Source: Streptomyces sp. MspMP-M5 (GTDB lineage: Bacteria; Actinomycetota; Actinomycetes; Streptomycetales; Streptomycetaceae). From it: a stretch of DNA of 56,297 nucleotides. The notes beneath the pieces are model-generated. The model ran no database searches, had not been told where the DNA came from, and saw only the letters and a list, made by a program, of their open reading frames with translations. The first letter of the stretch is position 1, and every line of letters starts with the position of its first letter. The DNA lies in assembly GCF_000373585.1 (NCBI RefSeq), contig NZ_KB891914.1, positions 1 to 56,297 of the forward strand, in the 5' to 3' direction. Shown here piece after piece: positions 42,189 to 50,958 of the stretch. The position numbers and the translations under genes are program-made.

Positions 42189-45092
42189 TCACACGGAGTG
42201 CGCGCTCTTGTAGTCGGCCAGCCGCAGCCCGTGGGCGTCGGCCAGTGCGGCGATGTCGATGACCTGGCGGCGGGTGATGTTCCCGTAGGAGTAGTGCCGG
42301 TCGATGCCGGCCAGGCCCATCAGCGCGGTCTCCGCCATGCAGGCGAAGAGCTGGCCGGCCTCCAGGAAGGCCCGCGCCGAGGGGTGCAGGCTCTCGCCGT
42401 TGGGGGTGGCGACGATGCCGCCGAGCATGTACGCCAGGTCCGGGCGCCGTGCGGCCAGGTCCGGCACCGCGTTGTTGGGGACCGCGATGTCACAGACCAC
42501 CGCGTCCGGCGCGAAGTGCTCGCCGGTCAGGAACGGTTCGGGGCTGTTGGAGGCGCACAGCACCAGCTGCGCCTTGTGCAGCGCCTCGGTGTCCTGGGTG
42601 ACGGTCAGGAACGGGTCCTGGCCGTACCGCTCCTCCAGGTAGGCGGCGATCTCCTTGCCGCGGTCGGCGTCGGCCGGGACCTCGGCGGACGGCCCGTCGG
42701 CCAGCCACTTGGCGATCAGCGGCTCCTCGGCCAGCCGGGCCGGGATGCCGGCCAGTTCGCCGCCCTCCACGATCCGCGCCCATGCCTCCTGGTAGATGCC
42801 GTGCACGGTGGTGCGCAGCCGCCGCGCGGAGCCGTCCCGGCGGCTGCCGACCAGCACGATCCGGCTGAGCTGCTCGGCGAACAGCTGGCTGTAGACGGAG
42901 GCGATGTTGCCGGCGGCGCCGACCACCGCCAGCGTGGCGTCGCCGACCGCGAAGCCGCGGTCCCGCGCGCCGTGCTCCATGGCTTGCACGCCCATGGCGA
43001 CGGTCAGCGCGTTGCCGGAGGTCAGCGCGATGCCGGGGACGTTCAGGGAGGTGCAGTTGTTGGTGACGATCGAGGTGTACATGCCGAGCCCGGCGACCTC
43101 GCAGCCGTCCTCGCGGGCCGCCTGCACCCGCTCCTCGACGTCCGCCCGGATCCCGGCGACGTCGCCGGAGGCGAGATAGCCGCCCATCTGCTCGGAGCCC
43201 ACCATCAGCGGGTAGAGCGCGAACTCCACGGCGCTGCCCAGCGGCGAGTCGATCCGCACGCCCGGGTAGGGCGCCGCCTTCTTCACCGGGTCCATGCCGA
43301 GCACGAACGAGCGCAGCGCGGCGTCGCTCAGGTCGGCCAGCGCCGGGTCCACCTGCCGCAGATGGGCCGGGGTGATCAGGTGGTTGACGAACGCCACCTT
43401 GCGGACCGGGCCGGTCACCGGGCGCGGCGCGGGCTGCTCGTAGCCCTCGATGGCGCCGCGGAAGTCGCGGATCTCGGCGCGCGGCTTGGGGATCGTCCGG
43501 TCGCTGGCCGGGTGCACCAGGTGCAGGGTGTCCTCGTAGCGCAGGATGCGGCAGAGCCGGTCCAGTGCGCCGCGCAGCCGCTCGATCTCCTCGTCGGTGA
43601 GGTACGCGGACGGCTGGATGCGCAGCACGTTGCCGGCGCTGCCGGTCGGCGCGATCCGGATGCGTTCCTGGCGCAGCAGATAGCCGGAGAGCAGATAGCC
43701 CAGCGCCCCGGTGTAGGCGCTGCCGCGCAGCACCATGGAGCGGGCCTCGCCCTGCTCGCGCAGCTGGACGCCGACGAACAGGCCCTTGCCGCGGATGTCC
43801 TCGATGACGTCCGGATAGGCGGACTTGAGGTCGGCGAGCATCTCCACCAGCCGCTCGCCGCGCTCGGTGACCTGCCGGTACACCTTCCCGTCGTCGGCCT
43901 CCAGCATCTCGACGACCTTGCGGGCGATGGACGAGGAGAAGTCGTCCATGGCGAACGTCGAGCTGTGGATGAGGTCGAACTCGCCCTGGTACAGCGACCG
44001 GCGCACCAGCATCGCGGAGACCTTGGCCAGGCCGCCGCCCAGCGACTTCGACAGCGTGTAGTAGTCGCCGCGCAGCCCGATCAGCGAGCTGGCCAGGAAG
44101 GCGCCGCAGCGGCCCATGCCGCTCTGCACCTCGTCGATGATCAGCGCGGTGCCGACCTTGTTGCAGAACAGCCGGATGGCGCGGCCCTGTTCGGCGGTGA
44201 GCGCGTGGATGCCGCCCTCGCCCTGCACCGGCTCGACGAGGAAGGCGGTGATGGCCGGGAAGTCCCGTTCGACGACCCGCACCCGGCCGTCGGCCAGCTC
44301 GGTGTCGAGCAGCACCACCCGCTCGTCCTCGGCGATCTCCGCCAGCAGCTCCGGCCGGTCCATGGGGACGAAGCGGACCCGGGTGCCGAGGTTCTGGAAC
44401 GGGGCGCGGAAGCCGGCGTTGTAGGTGAGCTGGACGCTGCCGACGAGCTTGCCGTGGAAGGACCGCTCCAGGGCCAGGAAGAGCGGCTTGGTGGCCAGCG
44501 CCGCCGCGTTGTGGGCGCCGACCGCGGCCAGCAGCCCCTCGATACCGGCGGCCGGGGCGGCCTGCCCCTGGAGGGCCGGCAGCCGGTAGGCGTCCGGGTC
44601 GACGGTGGCCGCACCGCGGCGGACCGCGTCCCGGGCCGCCGCCACGTGCGCGGCGACCTCCTCGGCCAGCGCCATGGCCGCGCGCACCCGGACCAGCTCG
44701 GCGTGCTTGACGGCCGACTCGACGGCCTCGGCGCCGCTGTTGCCGAAGGTGGCGAGGTACGGCTCCTTGATGCCGGTCTCCCGGCGGACGACGTCGCTGA
44801 GCGCCGCGCCGAGCCGGCCGGCCTCGCCGCGCAGCGAGAACTGGGCGTGCACGGCCCGGTTCTGGTCCAGCAGCTCCCTGGCGTGCGCGACGATCTCCGG
44901 GTGGTTGTGGCCGAGGATCAGCGAGCCGTAGCCGCCCATCAGGTCCAGGACCGGCACCTGCTCGCCCTGGTCGTCGCGGTGGTAGAGGGTGTTGCCCTCG
45001 GCCCGCTCGTACTCGACGTCCAGCCCGAGGGCGGTTAACACCCGCCCCATCTGCGGCTGGACGAACTCGGTGAACGCTGACGTGGTGGACAT
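42189..45092 (-). CDS. Fusion: class III aminotransferase + acyl-ACP reductase (AAR-like)
   Basis: 967 residues. Residues 1-515 are a fold-type I PLP aminotransferase: TFGNSGAEAVESAVK phosphate-binding site, D320 in LIIDEVQSGMGRCG and catalytic K349 in TLSKSLGGG. Residues 560-967 resemble cyanobacterial long-chain acyl-ACP reductase: GLGMYTSIVTNN, TSGNALTVAMG, NADPH loop VVGAAGNIAS, and FACMAETALMG with C918 at the position of the AAR acyl-thioester Cys, then HYSYGNITRRQ. Predicted to release an ACP-bound acyl chain as aldehyde and convert it to a terminal amine. Codon 19 is a TTA. It starts 13 bp after the CLF-like gene, with TAGGAGACC upstream. Confidence 0.88.
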   Translation of the reverse strand: MSTTSAFTEFVQPQMGRVLTALGLDVEYERAEGNTLYHRDDQGEQVPVLDLMGGYGSLILGHNHPEIVAHARELLDQNRAVHAQFSLRGEAGRLGAALSDVVRRETGIKEPYLATFGNSGAEAVESAVKHAELVRVRAAMALAEEVAAHVAAARDAVRRGAATVDPDAYRLPALQGQAAPAAGIEGLLAAVGAHNAAALATKPLFLALERSFHGKLVGSVQLTYNAGFRAPFQNLGTRVRFVPMDRPELLAEIAEDERVVLLDTELADGRVRVVERDFPAITAFLVEPVQGEGGIHALTAEQGRAIRLFCNKVGTALIIDEVQSGMGRCGAFLASSLIGLRGDYYTLSKSLGGGLAKVSAMLVRRSLYQGEFDLIHSSTFAMDDFSSSIARKVVEMLEADDGKVYRQVTERGERLVEMLADLKSAYPDVIEDIRGKGLFVGVQLREQGEARSMVLRGSAYTGALGYLLSGYLLRQERIRIAPTGSAGNVLRIQPSAYLTDEEIERLRGALDRLCRILRYEDTLHLVHPASDRTIPKPRAEIRDFRGAIEGYEQPAPRPVTGPVRKVAFVNHLITPAHLRQVDPALADLSDAALRSFVLGMDPVKKAAPYPGVRIDSPLGSAVEFALYPLMVGSEQMGGYLASGDVAGIRADVEERVQAAREDGCEVAGLGMYTSIVTNNCTSLNVPGIALTSGNALTVAMGVQAMEHGARDRGFAVGDATLAVVGAAGNIASVYSQLFAEQLSRIVLVGSRRDGSARRLRTTVHGIYQEAWARIVEGGELAGIPARLAEEPLIAKWLADGPSAEVPADADRGKEIAAYLEERYGQDPFLTVTQDTEALHKAQLVLCASNSPEPFLTGEHFAPDAVVCDIAVPNNAVPDLAARRPDLAYMLGGIVATPNGESLHPSARAFLEAGQLFACMAETALMGLAGIDRHYSYGNITRRQVIDIAALADAHGLRLADYKSAHSV
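45036..45038 (-). promoter_or_regulatory. TTA (bldA-dependent) codon in the fusion gene
   Basis: L19 of the aminotransferase-reductase is encoded TTA (read within GTG-TTA-ACC). It is the only in-frame TTA I found in the window's genes. In Streptomyces such codons need the developmentally controlled tRNA-Leu(UUA), so amine formation would be delayed to differentiation. Confidence 0.85.
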
Positions 45093-45105
45093 GACTGGTG
45101 GTCTC

Positions 45106-46485
45106 CTAGACGAGGTGCGGCCGCTCGGCGAGCAGGGCGCCCGCGAACCCGTTGAAACTGCTGTGCAGACTGAGGACGGTGTCGATCCGCCGCTTCCGGG
45201 CCGTCCCGGTGACGAAGTCGGTGCCGTCGTCCGGCGGGGTCGCCAGATGCGCGATCGGCGGCAGCTCGCCGGCCGCGAACAGGCTGGGCGCCAGCGCCAG
45301 TTCGGCCAGCGGCCCGGCGGCCCCCAGGGTGCCGGTGACCGGCCGCACCGAGCTGACCGGCACGCCGCTGTCCTTCAGCAGCGCCCGCAGCAGCTCGGCC
45401 TCGACGGCGTCGTGGTGGACGGTGCCCTTGCCGTCGGCGAGGACGGCGCCGAGGGTGTCCGGCGTCACCCCGTGCGCGGCCAGCAGTCCGCGGGCGCTCT
45501 CGGCCAGCGCGGCCGGGCCGACACCGCTGTCCACGGCCGGCCGCAGCGCCGCGCCGAGCACCGTGACCAGCGGGCGGGCCCCGCGCGCCACGGCGTCCCC
45601 GGCCCGCTCCAGGACCAGCGCCACCGCGCCCTCGGCCAGCACCGTGCCGTCCCGCCCGGCGTCGAAGCTGCGCAGCGGGGCGGTGCCGTCGGCGCCGGCG
45701 GTGAGGTTGCCGGCGCGGTACTGCGCGGCCAGCTTCAGCGGCTCGTTGTAGCTGCCGGCGCCGACGACCAGCGCGGTGTCGCAGTCGCCCTGGCGGAGGC
45801 TGAACGCGGCCCGCTGGAGGGCGCCCAGCGCGGCCCCGGCGTCCTGGACGAAGGCCGCGCAGTCGCCGCGGAACCGCCGGGCGATGCTGACCAGCGCCAG
45901 GGTGTTGTTGTTCAGCGCCCGGATGACGGTGAACGGGTTGAAGGTCGCGGCGTTGCCGAACGCCTCCGCCACCACCCGCGTGAGATCCGCGCCGACCTGC
46001 GGCGAGGTGTCGGTACGGGCCTGGTCGAGCGCCTTGTGGAAGGCGGCCACGCTCAGTTCGGTGGAGTCGTCCTGGGCGACGTAGAGGCCGCGCCGCTCCT
46101 CGGGGATGGCCTGCCAGCTCTCGCCGGCCTGCCCCATGGCGTCCTCGGCGGCCAGCACCGCGTTGAAGGTGAACGCGGTGCCGAACTTCCGCAGTTTGTG
46201 GGGAACGCTGTCCCGGCTGAGCTGCTGGAGCTCGGCGGGCACGTGCCCGAAGTGGGTGATCCTGCTCGTCCGGACGTAGGGGTCCTGGTACGGCGAGAGC
46301 GCGGTCCGCGCCTCCCGCCACGCCGTCCACAGGGCCTCGGGCCCGCGCCCGGTGGGCAGCACCGCGCCGATGCCGGTGACGACGATCGCGTCGGGGTCGA
46401 ACGCGCCGGGCGAGGCGCTGCCGAAGCTCTCGGCACGGTCGGCGCCGGGAAGGATGTCAGTACTCGAAACGATGTCAGTGCTCAT
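45106..46485 (-). CDS. Ketosynthase-like chain-length-factor homologue 1 (catalytically dead)
   Basis: 459 residues with a 30-residue N-terminal extension, then a thiolase-fold KS. The active-site Cys is replaced by Gln (Q214 in FVQDAGAALG), the first catalytic His by Asp (LADGKGT, where KSs have NAHGTST) and the second His by Thr (TGTLGAAG). The Gln replacement is that of CLF/KSQ proteins, which partner a KS and set chain length or decarboxylate malonyl-ACP. Start ATG 46485 overlaps the KS1 3' end by 11 bp; GTG 46491 is an alternative. No SD, so translation is coupled. Confidence 0.85.
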   Translation of the reverse strand: MSTDIVSSTDILPGADRAESFGSASPGAFDPDAIVVTGIGAVLPTGRGPEALWTAWREARTALSPYQDPYVRTSRITHFGHVPAELQQLSRDSVPHKLRKFGTAFTFNAVLAAEDAMGQAGESWQAIPEERRGLYVAQDDSTELSVAAFHKALDQARTDTSPQVGADLTRVVAEAFGNAATFNPFTVIRALNNNTLALVSIARRFRGDCAAFVQDAGAALGALQRAAFSLRQGDCDTALVVGAGSYNEPLKLAAQYRAGNLTAGADGTAPLRSFDAGRDGTVLAEGAVALVLERAGDAVARGARPLVTVLGAALRPAVDSGVGPAALAESARGLLAAHGVTPDTLGAVLADGKGTVHHDAVEAELLRALLKDSGVPVSSVRPVTGTLGAAGPLAELALAPSLFAAGELPPIAHLATPPDDGTDFVTGTARKRRIDTVLSLHSSFNGFAGALLAERPHLV

Positions 46486-47752
46486 AACCACGCACCACCA
46501 GACTGGCGTTGAGTCCGCCGAAGCCGAAGGAATTGCTCACAGCCGCCGACACCTCCTGGTACCGCGCCTTCTCCGGCACGTAGTCCAGGTCGCAGGCCGG
46601 ATCCGGGTTCTCCAGATTCAGCGTCGGGGGCACGATGCCGTCCCGTACGGACAGCACGGTGGCGATCAGCTCGGGCGCGCCGGCGGCGGCGATCAGATGC
46701 CCGAGCATCGTCTTGTTGGCGGTCACCGCCAGCTTCCGGTAGTGCTCGCCGGCCGCGAACACGTCCTTGATCGCCCGGGTCTCGATCGGGTCGTTCAGCG
46801 GGGTGGAGGTGCCGTGCGCGTTGACGGAGTCCACCGCCTCCGGCGCCACCCCGCCGTCCGCCAGCGCCCGGCTCATCGCCAGCGCCGCGCCGTGCCCCTC
46901 CGGGTGCGGGGCGGTGACCTGGTAGGCGTCCAACGAGCTGCCGAAACCTGCCAGTTCGGCGTAGACCGCCGCGCCGCGCCGGCGGGCGCTCTCCTCGCTC
47001 TCCAGCACCAGCATGGCCGCGCCCTCGGCGGCCACCAGCCCGCTGCGGTCCCGGTCGAAGGCCCGGCACAGCCGGTCCCCGAACAGCTCGGAGGTGGACG
47101 GCGCGCCCAGCAGGTGCAGCCCGGTCATGGTCGGCAGGTTCAGCACCGAGTCGGCGCCGCCCACCACCATCGCGTCCACCTCCCCGCGCCGGATCATCCG
47201 CAGCCCGTGGCCGATGGCGTGGGTGGCGCCGGCGCAGGCGGTGGAGAAGTTCAGCGCCGGGCCGCGCAGCCGGTGCCGGGCCGCGATCCCGGCGGCCAGC
47301 GCGTCGTTGGTGCAGAACAGGCCGCTGGCCCGGTCCAGCCGGTCGCGCCGGGCGAACAGCGTCTGCCAACTGGGCAGGCCGTCCTCGCCGATCGCGTGCA
47401 GCAGCTCGTAGGGGTCCCGCTCCGGTACGCCCGAGCCGACGGCGGTGCCGATCCGGCCCACCGTGCCCGGGGCGTCGAGGCCGGCGTCGGCCAGCGCCTG
47501 CGCGGCGGCCGCCAGCCCGAAGCGGGTGCGCCGCTCCAGCGGCCGGTCCGGGTCCGCCTCGGCGCCGTACCGCGCGGCGAACTCCGCGTCGTCGACGGGC
47601 GCGGCGTAGCGCACCGGGAAGTCGTCGACGCCGGGCGGTCGCCAGGCGCGGATCGCCGACCGGCCCGCGGTCAGCCCGTCCCACATGGTCTGCCAGTCGA
47701 GGCCCAGTCCGCAGACGGCGCCCAGCCCGGTCACCACGACGCGGCGGCTCAT
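46475..47752 (-). CDS. Ketosynthase 1 (FabF-like, active)
   Basis: 425 residues of the KAS II/type II PKS family with an intact triad: C173 in NFSTACAGATHAIG, H313 in NAHGTST and H352 in KTMLGHLIAAAG. It condenses malonyl-ACP extender units. The start codon overlaps the upstream CLF-like stop (ATGA), and the next gene is a second CLF-like protein. The order KS, CLF, KS, CLF suggests two heterodimers, but which CLF pairs with which KS cannot be told. Confidence 0.92.
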   Translation of the reverse strand: MSRRVVVTGLGAVCGLGLDWQTMWDGLTAGRSAIRAWRPPGVDDFPVRYAAPVDDAEFAARYGAEADPDRPLERRTRFGLAAAAQALADAGLDAPGTVGRIGTAVGSGVPERDPYELLHAIGEDGLPSWQTLFARRDRLDRASGLFCTNDALAAGIAARHRLRGPALNFSTACAGATHAIGHGLRMIRRGEVDAMVVGGADSVLNLPTMTGLHLLGAPSTSELFGDRLCRAFDRDRSGLVAAEGAAMLVLESEESARRRGAAVYAELAGFGSSLDAYQVTAPHPEGHGAALAMSRALADGGVAPEAVDSVNAHGTSTPLNDPIETRAIKDVFAAGEHYRKLAVTANKTMLGHLIAAAGAPELIATVLSVRDGIVPPTLNLENPDPACDLDYVPEKARYQEVSAAVSNSFGFGGLNASLVVRGYEH

Positions 47753-48978
47753 TTCTCGGCTCCTTCCAGTACGACGGCGCACACCTGGCCGCGCGCGCCG
47801 CAGGCCAGCACCAGGGCCCGCGGGGCGGGCAGCGCCTCCTCGCGCACCGTGTCGCCGTCGGCGGCCAGCCGCCGCCCGGTGGCCAGGCCGTGCAGCGCCA
47901 GCAGCGTGTGCGCCAGCGGGTGGGCGGGGCCCAGCACCCCGGTGGCGCGCTCGGTGGTGAACGCGGCGGGCCGGTCCGCGGTGCCCGCGAAGACCCGGTC
48001 CAGGGCGGCCTGCTGGGCCCGTGCGCTGTCCGCCGTCCAGGCGGCGTCGGGCAGCACCCAGCCGATCCCGCCGGCGTCCGTACCGGCCGTCTCCAGGGCG
48101 GCGTGGACGGCCTCGGCGATCGCCTCGGCCCGGTCCTCGGGCCCGGCGCCGAACGCCCGCCCGAAACCGGCCAGCCGCGCCCCGGGAGCGCCGTCGCCCA
48201 CCACGGAGCCCACGCCACCGCTCGCGACACCGTCCGCGCCGCCGCCGGCGGCCCGCTCGGCGAGCAGGAAGGCCGCGCCCTCTCCGGGCACCGCCCCGTT
48301 CCAGCCCAGTTCCTCGTACTGCGCGAAGAGCAGCGGATGCACCTTGGGGCTCACCGCCCCGACCAGCGCCGCCTCGTTCTCCCCCTCCGCGACCGACAGC
48401 GCCCCGTCGATCAGGGCCTGTAGCCCGGCGTCGGAGAACGGCGAGTACGCGGCCATCGCCCCGGTCAGCCCGAAGACCGCCGAGATGTGCGCGGCCGCGG
48501 TGCTGTTGAGGTGGGACAGCCCGCTGAACGGGGGGACCTCCCGGCCGTAGAGGGCGGCGACCTCCGCCGGCGAACCGGCCGCCTTGTGCAGCCGGTCCAG
48601 CGCGGAGAACCGCAGCAACTCCTCGTCCACGGTGGGCAGTCCGAGGTAGAGCCCCCACCCGGGGCCGCCGACCGGGCCGCGCGCCGCCGGGCCGGCGAGC
48701 GCCAGCCGCGCCCCGTAGAGCGCCATCCGGGCCTGCTTCTCCGAGGTGCGCAGGACCCTGCGGTGCACCCCGAGGGTGGCCGCGTCCGGGTCGTCCACGA
48801 GGAAGGCGGTGTCGAACTCCGGCCACGGGCCCGCCAGCGCCTCGGCCGGACTACGGGTGTCCTTGCCGGCGACCAGGGTCTCCCACAGGTCGCCCGGACC
48901 GGTGCCGGCCGCGGTGTAGAGCCCGGGCGCGGTCAGCCGTACGTGATGCCTTGTCATCGCTGTCATCGCCGCGCTCAC
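47749..48978 (-). CDS. Ketosynthase-like chain-length-factor homologue 2 (catalytically dead)
   Basis: 409 residues, strongly diverged KS fold. The Cys position is Ser (S182 in SPFSDAGLQALI), the NAHGTST segment is lost (VLPDAAWT) and the last His region reads LGPAHPLAHTLLALHG, so it cannot act as a normal KS. GTG start overlaps the KS2 stop as GTGA, the classical coupling of KS and CLF genes in type II PKS operons, implying a KS2-CLF2 heterodimer. Ala/Gly-rich loop around 245-260. Confidence 0.82.
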   Translation of the reverse strand: MSAAMTAMTRHHVRLTAPGLYTAAGTGPGDLWETLVAGKDTRSPAEALAGPWPEFDTAFLVDDPDAATLGVHRRVLRTSEKQARMALYGARLALAGPAARGPVGGPGWGLYLGLPTVDEELLRFSALDRLHKAAGSPAEVAALYGREVPPFSGLSHLNSTAAAHISAVFGLTGAMAAYSPFSDAGLQALIDGALSVAEGENEAALVGAVSPKVHPLLFAQYEELGWNGAVPGEGAAFLLAERAAGGGADGVASGGVGSVVGDGAPGARLAGFGRAFGAGPEDRAEAIAEAVHAALETAGTDAGGIGWVLPDAAWTADSARAQQAALDRVFAGTADRPAAFTTERATGVLGPAHPLAHTLLALHGLATGRRLAADGDTVREEALPAPRALVLACGARGQVCAVVLEGAEK

Positions 48979-50324
48979 CCCGCCTCGGCCAGGATCAGGG
49001 AGCAGTTCTGGCCCCCGAATCCGAAGGAGTTGGACAGCACCGTGGTCACCCGTGCCGGGCGCCGCTCGGTGACGACGTCCAGCCCGGCGGTCACCTCGTC
49101 CGGTTCGGTGAAGTTCAGCGTCGGCAGCAGCGTCTGCCGCCGGAGGCTGAGCACCGACAGCACCGCCTCGGCCGCCCCGCTGTTGGCCAGCGAGTGCCCC
49201 ATGGCGGACTTGTTGCCGGTGACCGGGAGCGTCGCCGCGCGCGCCCCGAAGACGGTGTGCAGGGCCGCCGCCTCGCAGGTGTCGTTGGCCTCGGTCGAGG
49301 TGCCGTGCGCGTTGACGTGGTCGATGTCGTCCGGCCCGAGCCCGGCGTCGGCCAGCGCGGCCCGCATGCACTCCGCGTAGTCCGAGCCGTCCCGCGAGCT
49401 GGACGTCATCTTCACCGCCTCGGTCACCCCGGCGTACCCGGCGACCCTGGCCAGGATGCGGGCGCCGCGCGCCTCGGCGTGCGCCCGGGACTCCAGGACG
49501 AGGAAGGCCGCGCCGTCCCCGATGACGAAGCCGGAGCGGTCCTTGTCGAAGGGGCGGCTGATCCCTGCCGGGTCCCGCCCGTCCACCGGAGCGAGCGCGC
49601 CCACCCCGTGGAAGGCGGTGATCGAGGTCAGCGTCGTCAGGCTCTCGGCACCGCCGGCGAGCGCCACGTCCAGCGCGCCGCTGCGGATGTAGCGGTAGGC
49701 GCTGCCGATCGCCATGCCGCCGGCGGCGCAGGCGTCCGCGTGGGTCTCCATGACGCCGGCCGCGCCGAAGTAGTCGGCGAGCGCGGCGGTGGCGGTGTCC
49801 GGCTGGATCCTGGTGTGCCGGTGCGGGTCGAGCCCGCCGGCCGTGTCGGCTCCGCCGGGCGCCGCGGCGCCGTCGAGCGCGTCCAGGTAGCCGTCCAGGT
49901 CCAGGGCCCCGGCCTCGTGGTCCACATGGGCGGCCAGCGTGGTGAGTTCGGCCGGTTCCATGACCATCCGGTTGCAGGCGAGGAAGAGGCCGCCGCGCTC
50001 GCTGTCCAGCCGCCGCGGCAGTCCGCTGCGCTCCCATGCCTGGGCGGCGGCGTGCCAGGCGAGGACGCCGGCCGGTCCGAGCGGCCCGGCCTCTTCGGGC
50101 GCCGCGTCCGTGAGCGCCTGCCGGACGTGGGGGTCGATGTGGGCAGAGACGGCGCAGGGGACGCCCCACTCCTTGTGGAGGGGGTGCTCGGCGATGAGCG
50201 TGCGTCCTTCCGCGATGTGGTCGAACAGCGCCTCGGGGTCGGTCAGTTGCCCGGCGACCAGACCGATCCCGGTCACCACGACCTCGTGTTCGGCCCCGTC
50301 GGATATCTGGGGTGTCACTTGCAT
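48975..50324 (-). CDS. Ketosynthase 2 (FabF-like, active)
   Basis: 449 residues with C199 in HADACAAGGMAIG, H340 in NAHGTST and H377 in NKSAMGHSLANSG, an intact KS triad. An unusual Asp/Ala/Gly-rich insertion occupies about 135-170, ahead of the active site. The annotated ATG 50324 directly abuts AAAGGA; the GTG two codons later (50318), with a 6-nt spacing from the same SD, may be the true start. Translationally coupled to CLF2. First condensing enzyme after the ACP gene. Confidence 0.92.
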   Translation of the reverse strand: MQVTPQISDGAEHEVVVTGIGLVAGQLTDPEALFDHIAEGRTLIAEHPLHKEWGVPCAVSAHIDPHVRQALTDAAPEEAGPLGPAGVLAWHAAAQAWERSGLPRRLDSERGGLFLACNRMVMEPAELTTLAAHVDHEAGALDLDGYLDALDGAAAPGGADTAGGLDPHRHTRIQPDTATAALADYFGAAGVMETHADACAAGGMAIGSAYRYIRSGALDVALAGGAESLTTLTSITAFHGVGALAPVDGRDPAGISRPFDKDRSGFVIGDGAAFLVLESRAHAEARGARILARVAGYAGVTEAVKMTSSSRDGSDYAECMRAALADAGLGPDDIDHVNAHGTSTEANDTCEAAALHTVFGARAATLPVTGNKSAMGHSLANSGAAEAVLSVLSLRRQTLLPTLNFTEPDEVTAGLDVVTERRPARVTTVLSNSFGFGGQNCSLILAEAG

Positions 50325-50379
50325 TCCTTTCGCACGACTCGCACGACGAGCGACGCCTTCCGCACCGGCCGCCGGACGG

Positions 50380-50958
50380 TCAGCCGACGGGCTGGGCCTG
50401 CCCGAGGGCGGCCAGCGCGCTCCGGACGCCCTCGGCCATCACCTCGTCGCCGGTGGCCGCCTCCAGCGCGGCACCGCAGCCGGCGCAGACCGCCTTGCCG
50501 GACGCGGCCGGCTCGGCCTTGTCGGCGCCGCACTCGGTGCAGTTCTCGGGCAGGTGGTCGAAGATCGCGTGGGTGAAGGCGGCCCAGTGGGCGCTGGTGG
50601 CCGCCGCGGCGACCTCGTAGGGCCGCTGGCCGGCGTGCACCTGCTCGGCGGAGTAGCCGAACGCGCTGCGGCGCAGGACCTCGGCGGCCAGTTCGGTGAT
50701 GCCGCCGCGCTCGTCGTAGAGCCGCTCGGAGCCGCCGAGCACACCGGCGAGCTGGTCCAGGACGTTGGACTTCGGCAGCGCCACGCCCAGCTTGGTCTCC
50801 ATCTCGAAGCGGAATTCGACCAGGTCGAGGGATTCCGCGCCGAGGTCGCCGACAAGGGTGGCGTCCGGGGTGATCTCGTCGGTACCGGTACCCAGGACCT
50901 GGGCCAGCCCCTCCCGCACAATCTCCTGGATCTGCTCGGGCTCGTAGGGGTTCTGCAT
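50380..50958 (-). CDS. Acyl carrier protein with C-terminal zinc ribbon
   Basis: 192 residues, more than twice the length of a normal ACP. Residues 1-80 are a standard carrier domain with the phosphopantetheine Ser43 in VGDLGAESLDLVEFRFEME. Residues 85-138 are helical (ERGGITELAAEVLRRSAFGYSAEQVHAGQRPYEV). Residues 139-165 hold C140-x2-C143 and C158-x2-C161, a probable zinc ribbon, before a helical tail. ATG follows GAGGAG. First gene of the nine-gene PKS operon. The ribbon could dock a partner enzyme; that is inference. Confidence 0.88.
   Translation of the reverse strand: MQNPYEPEQIQEIVREGLAQVLGTGTDEITPDATLVGDLGAESLDLVEFRFEMETKLGVALPKSNVLDQLAGVLGGSERLYDERGGITELAAEVLRRSAFGYSAEQVHAGQRPYEVAAAATSAHWAAFTHAIFDHLPENCTECGADKAEPAASGKAVCAGCGAALEAATGDEVMAEGVRSALAALGQAQPVG

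Noticed and set aside
40833..45038. A 1401-codon open frame on the plus strand through the fusion gene and its neighbours
   Set aside because: It is antisense to genes with full catalytic motifs, has no domain signature and arises from the lack of stops in very GC-rich DNA.
47749..48978. CLF2 as a third active ketosynthase
   Set aside because: The Cys position is Ser and the NAHGTST histidine motif is missing, so it cannot carry out the normal Claisen condensation.
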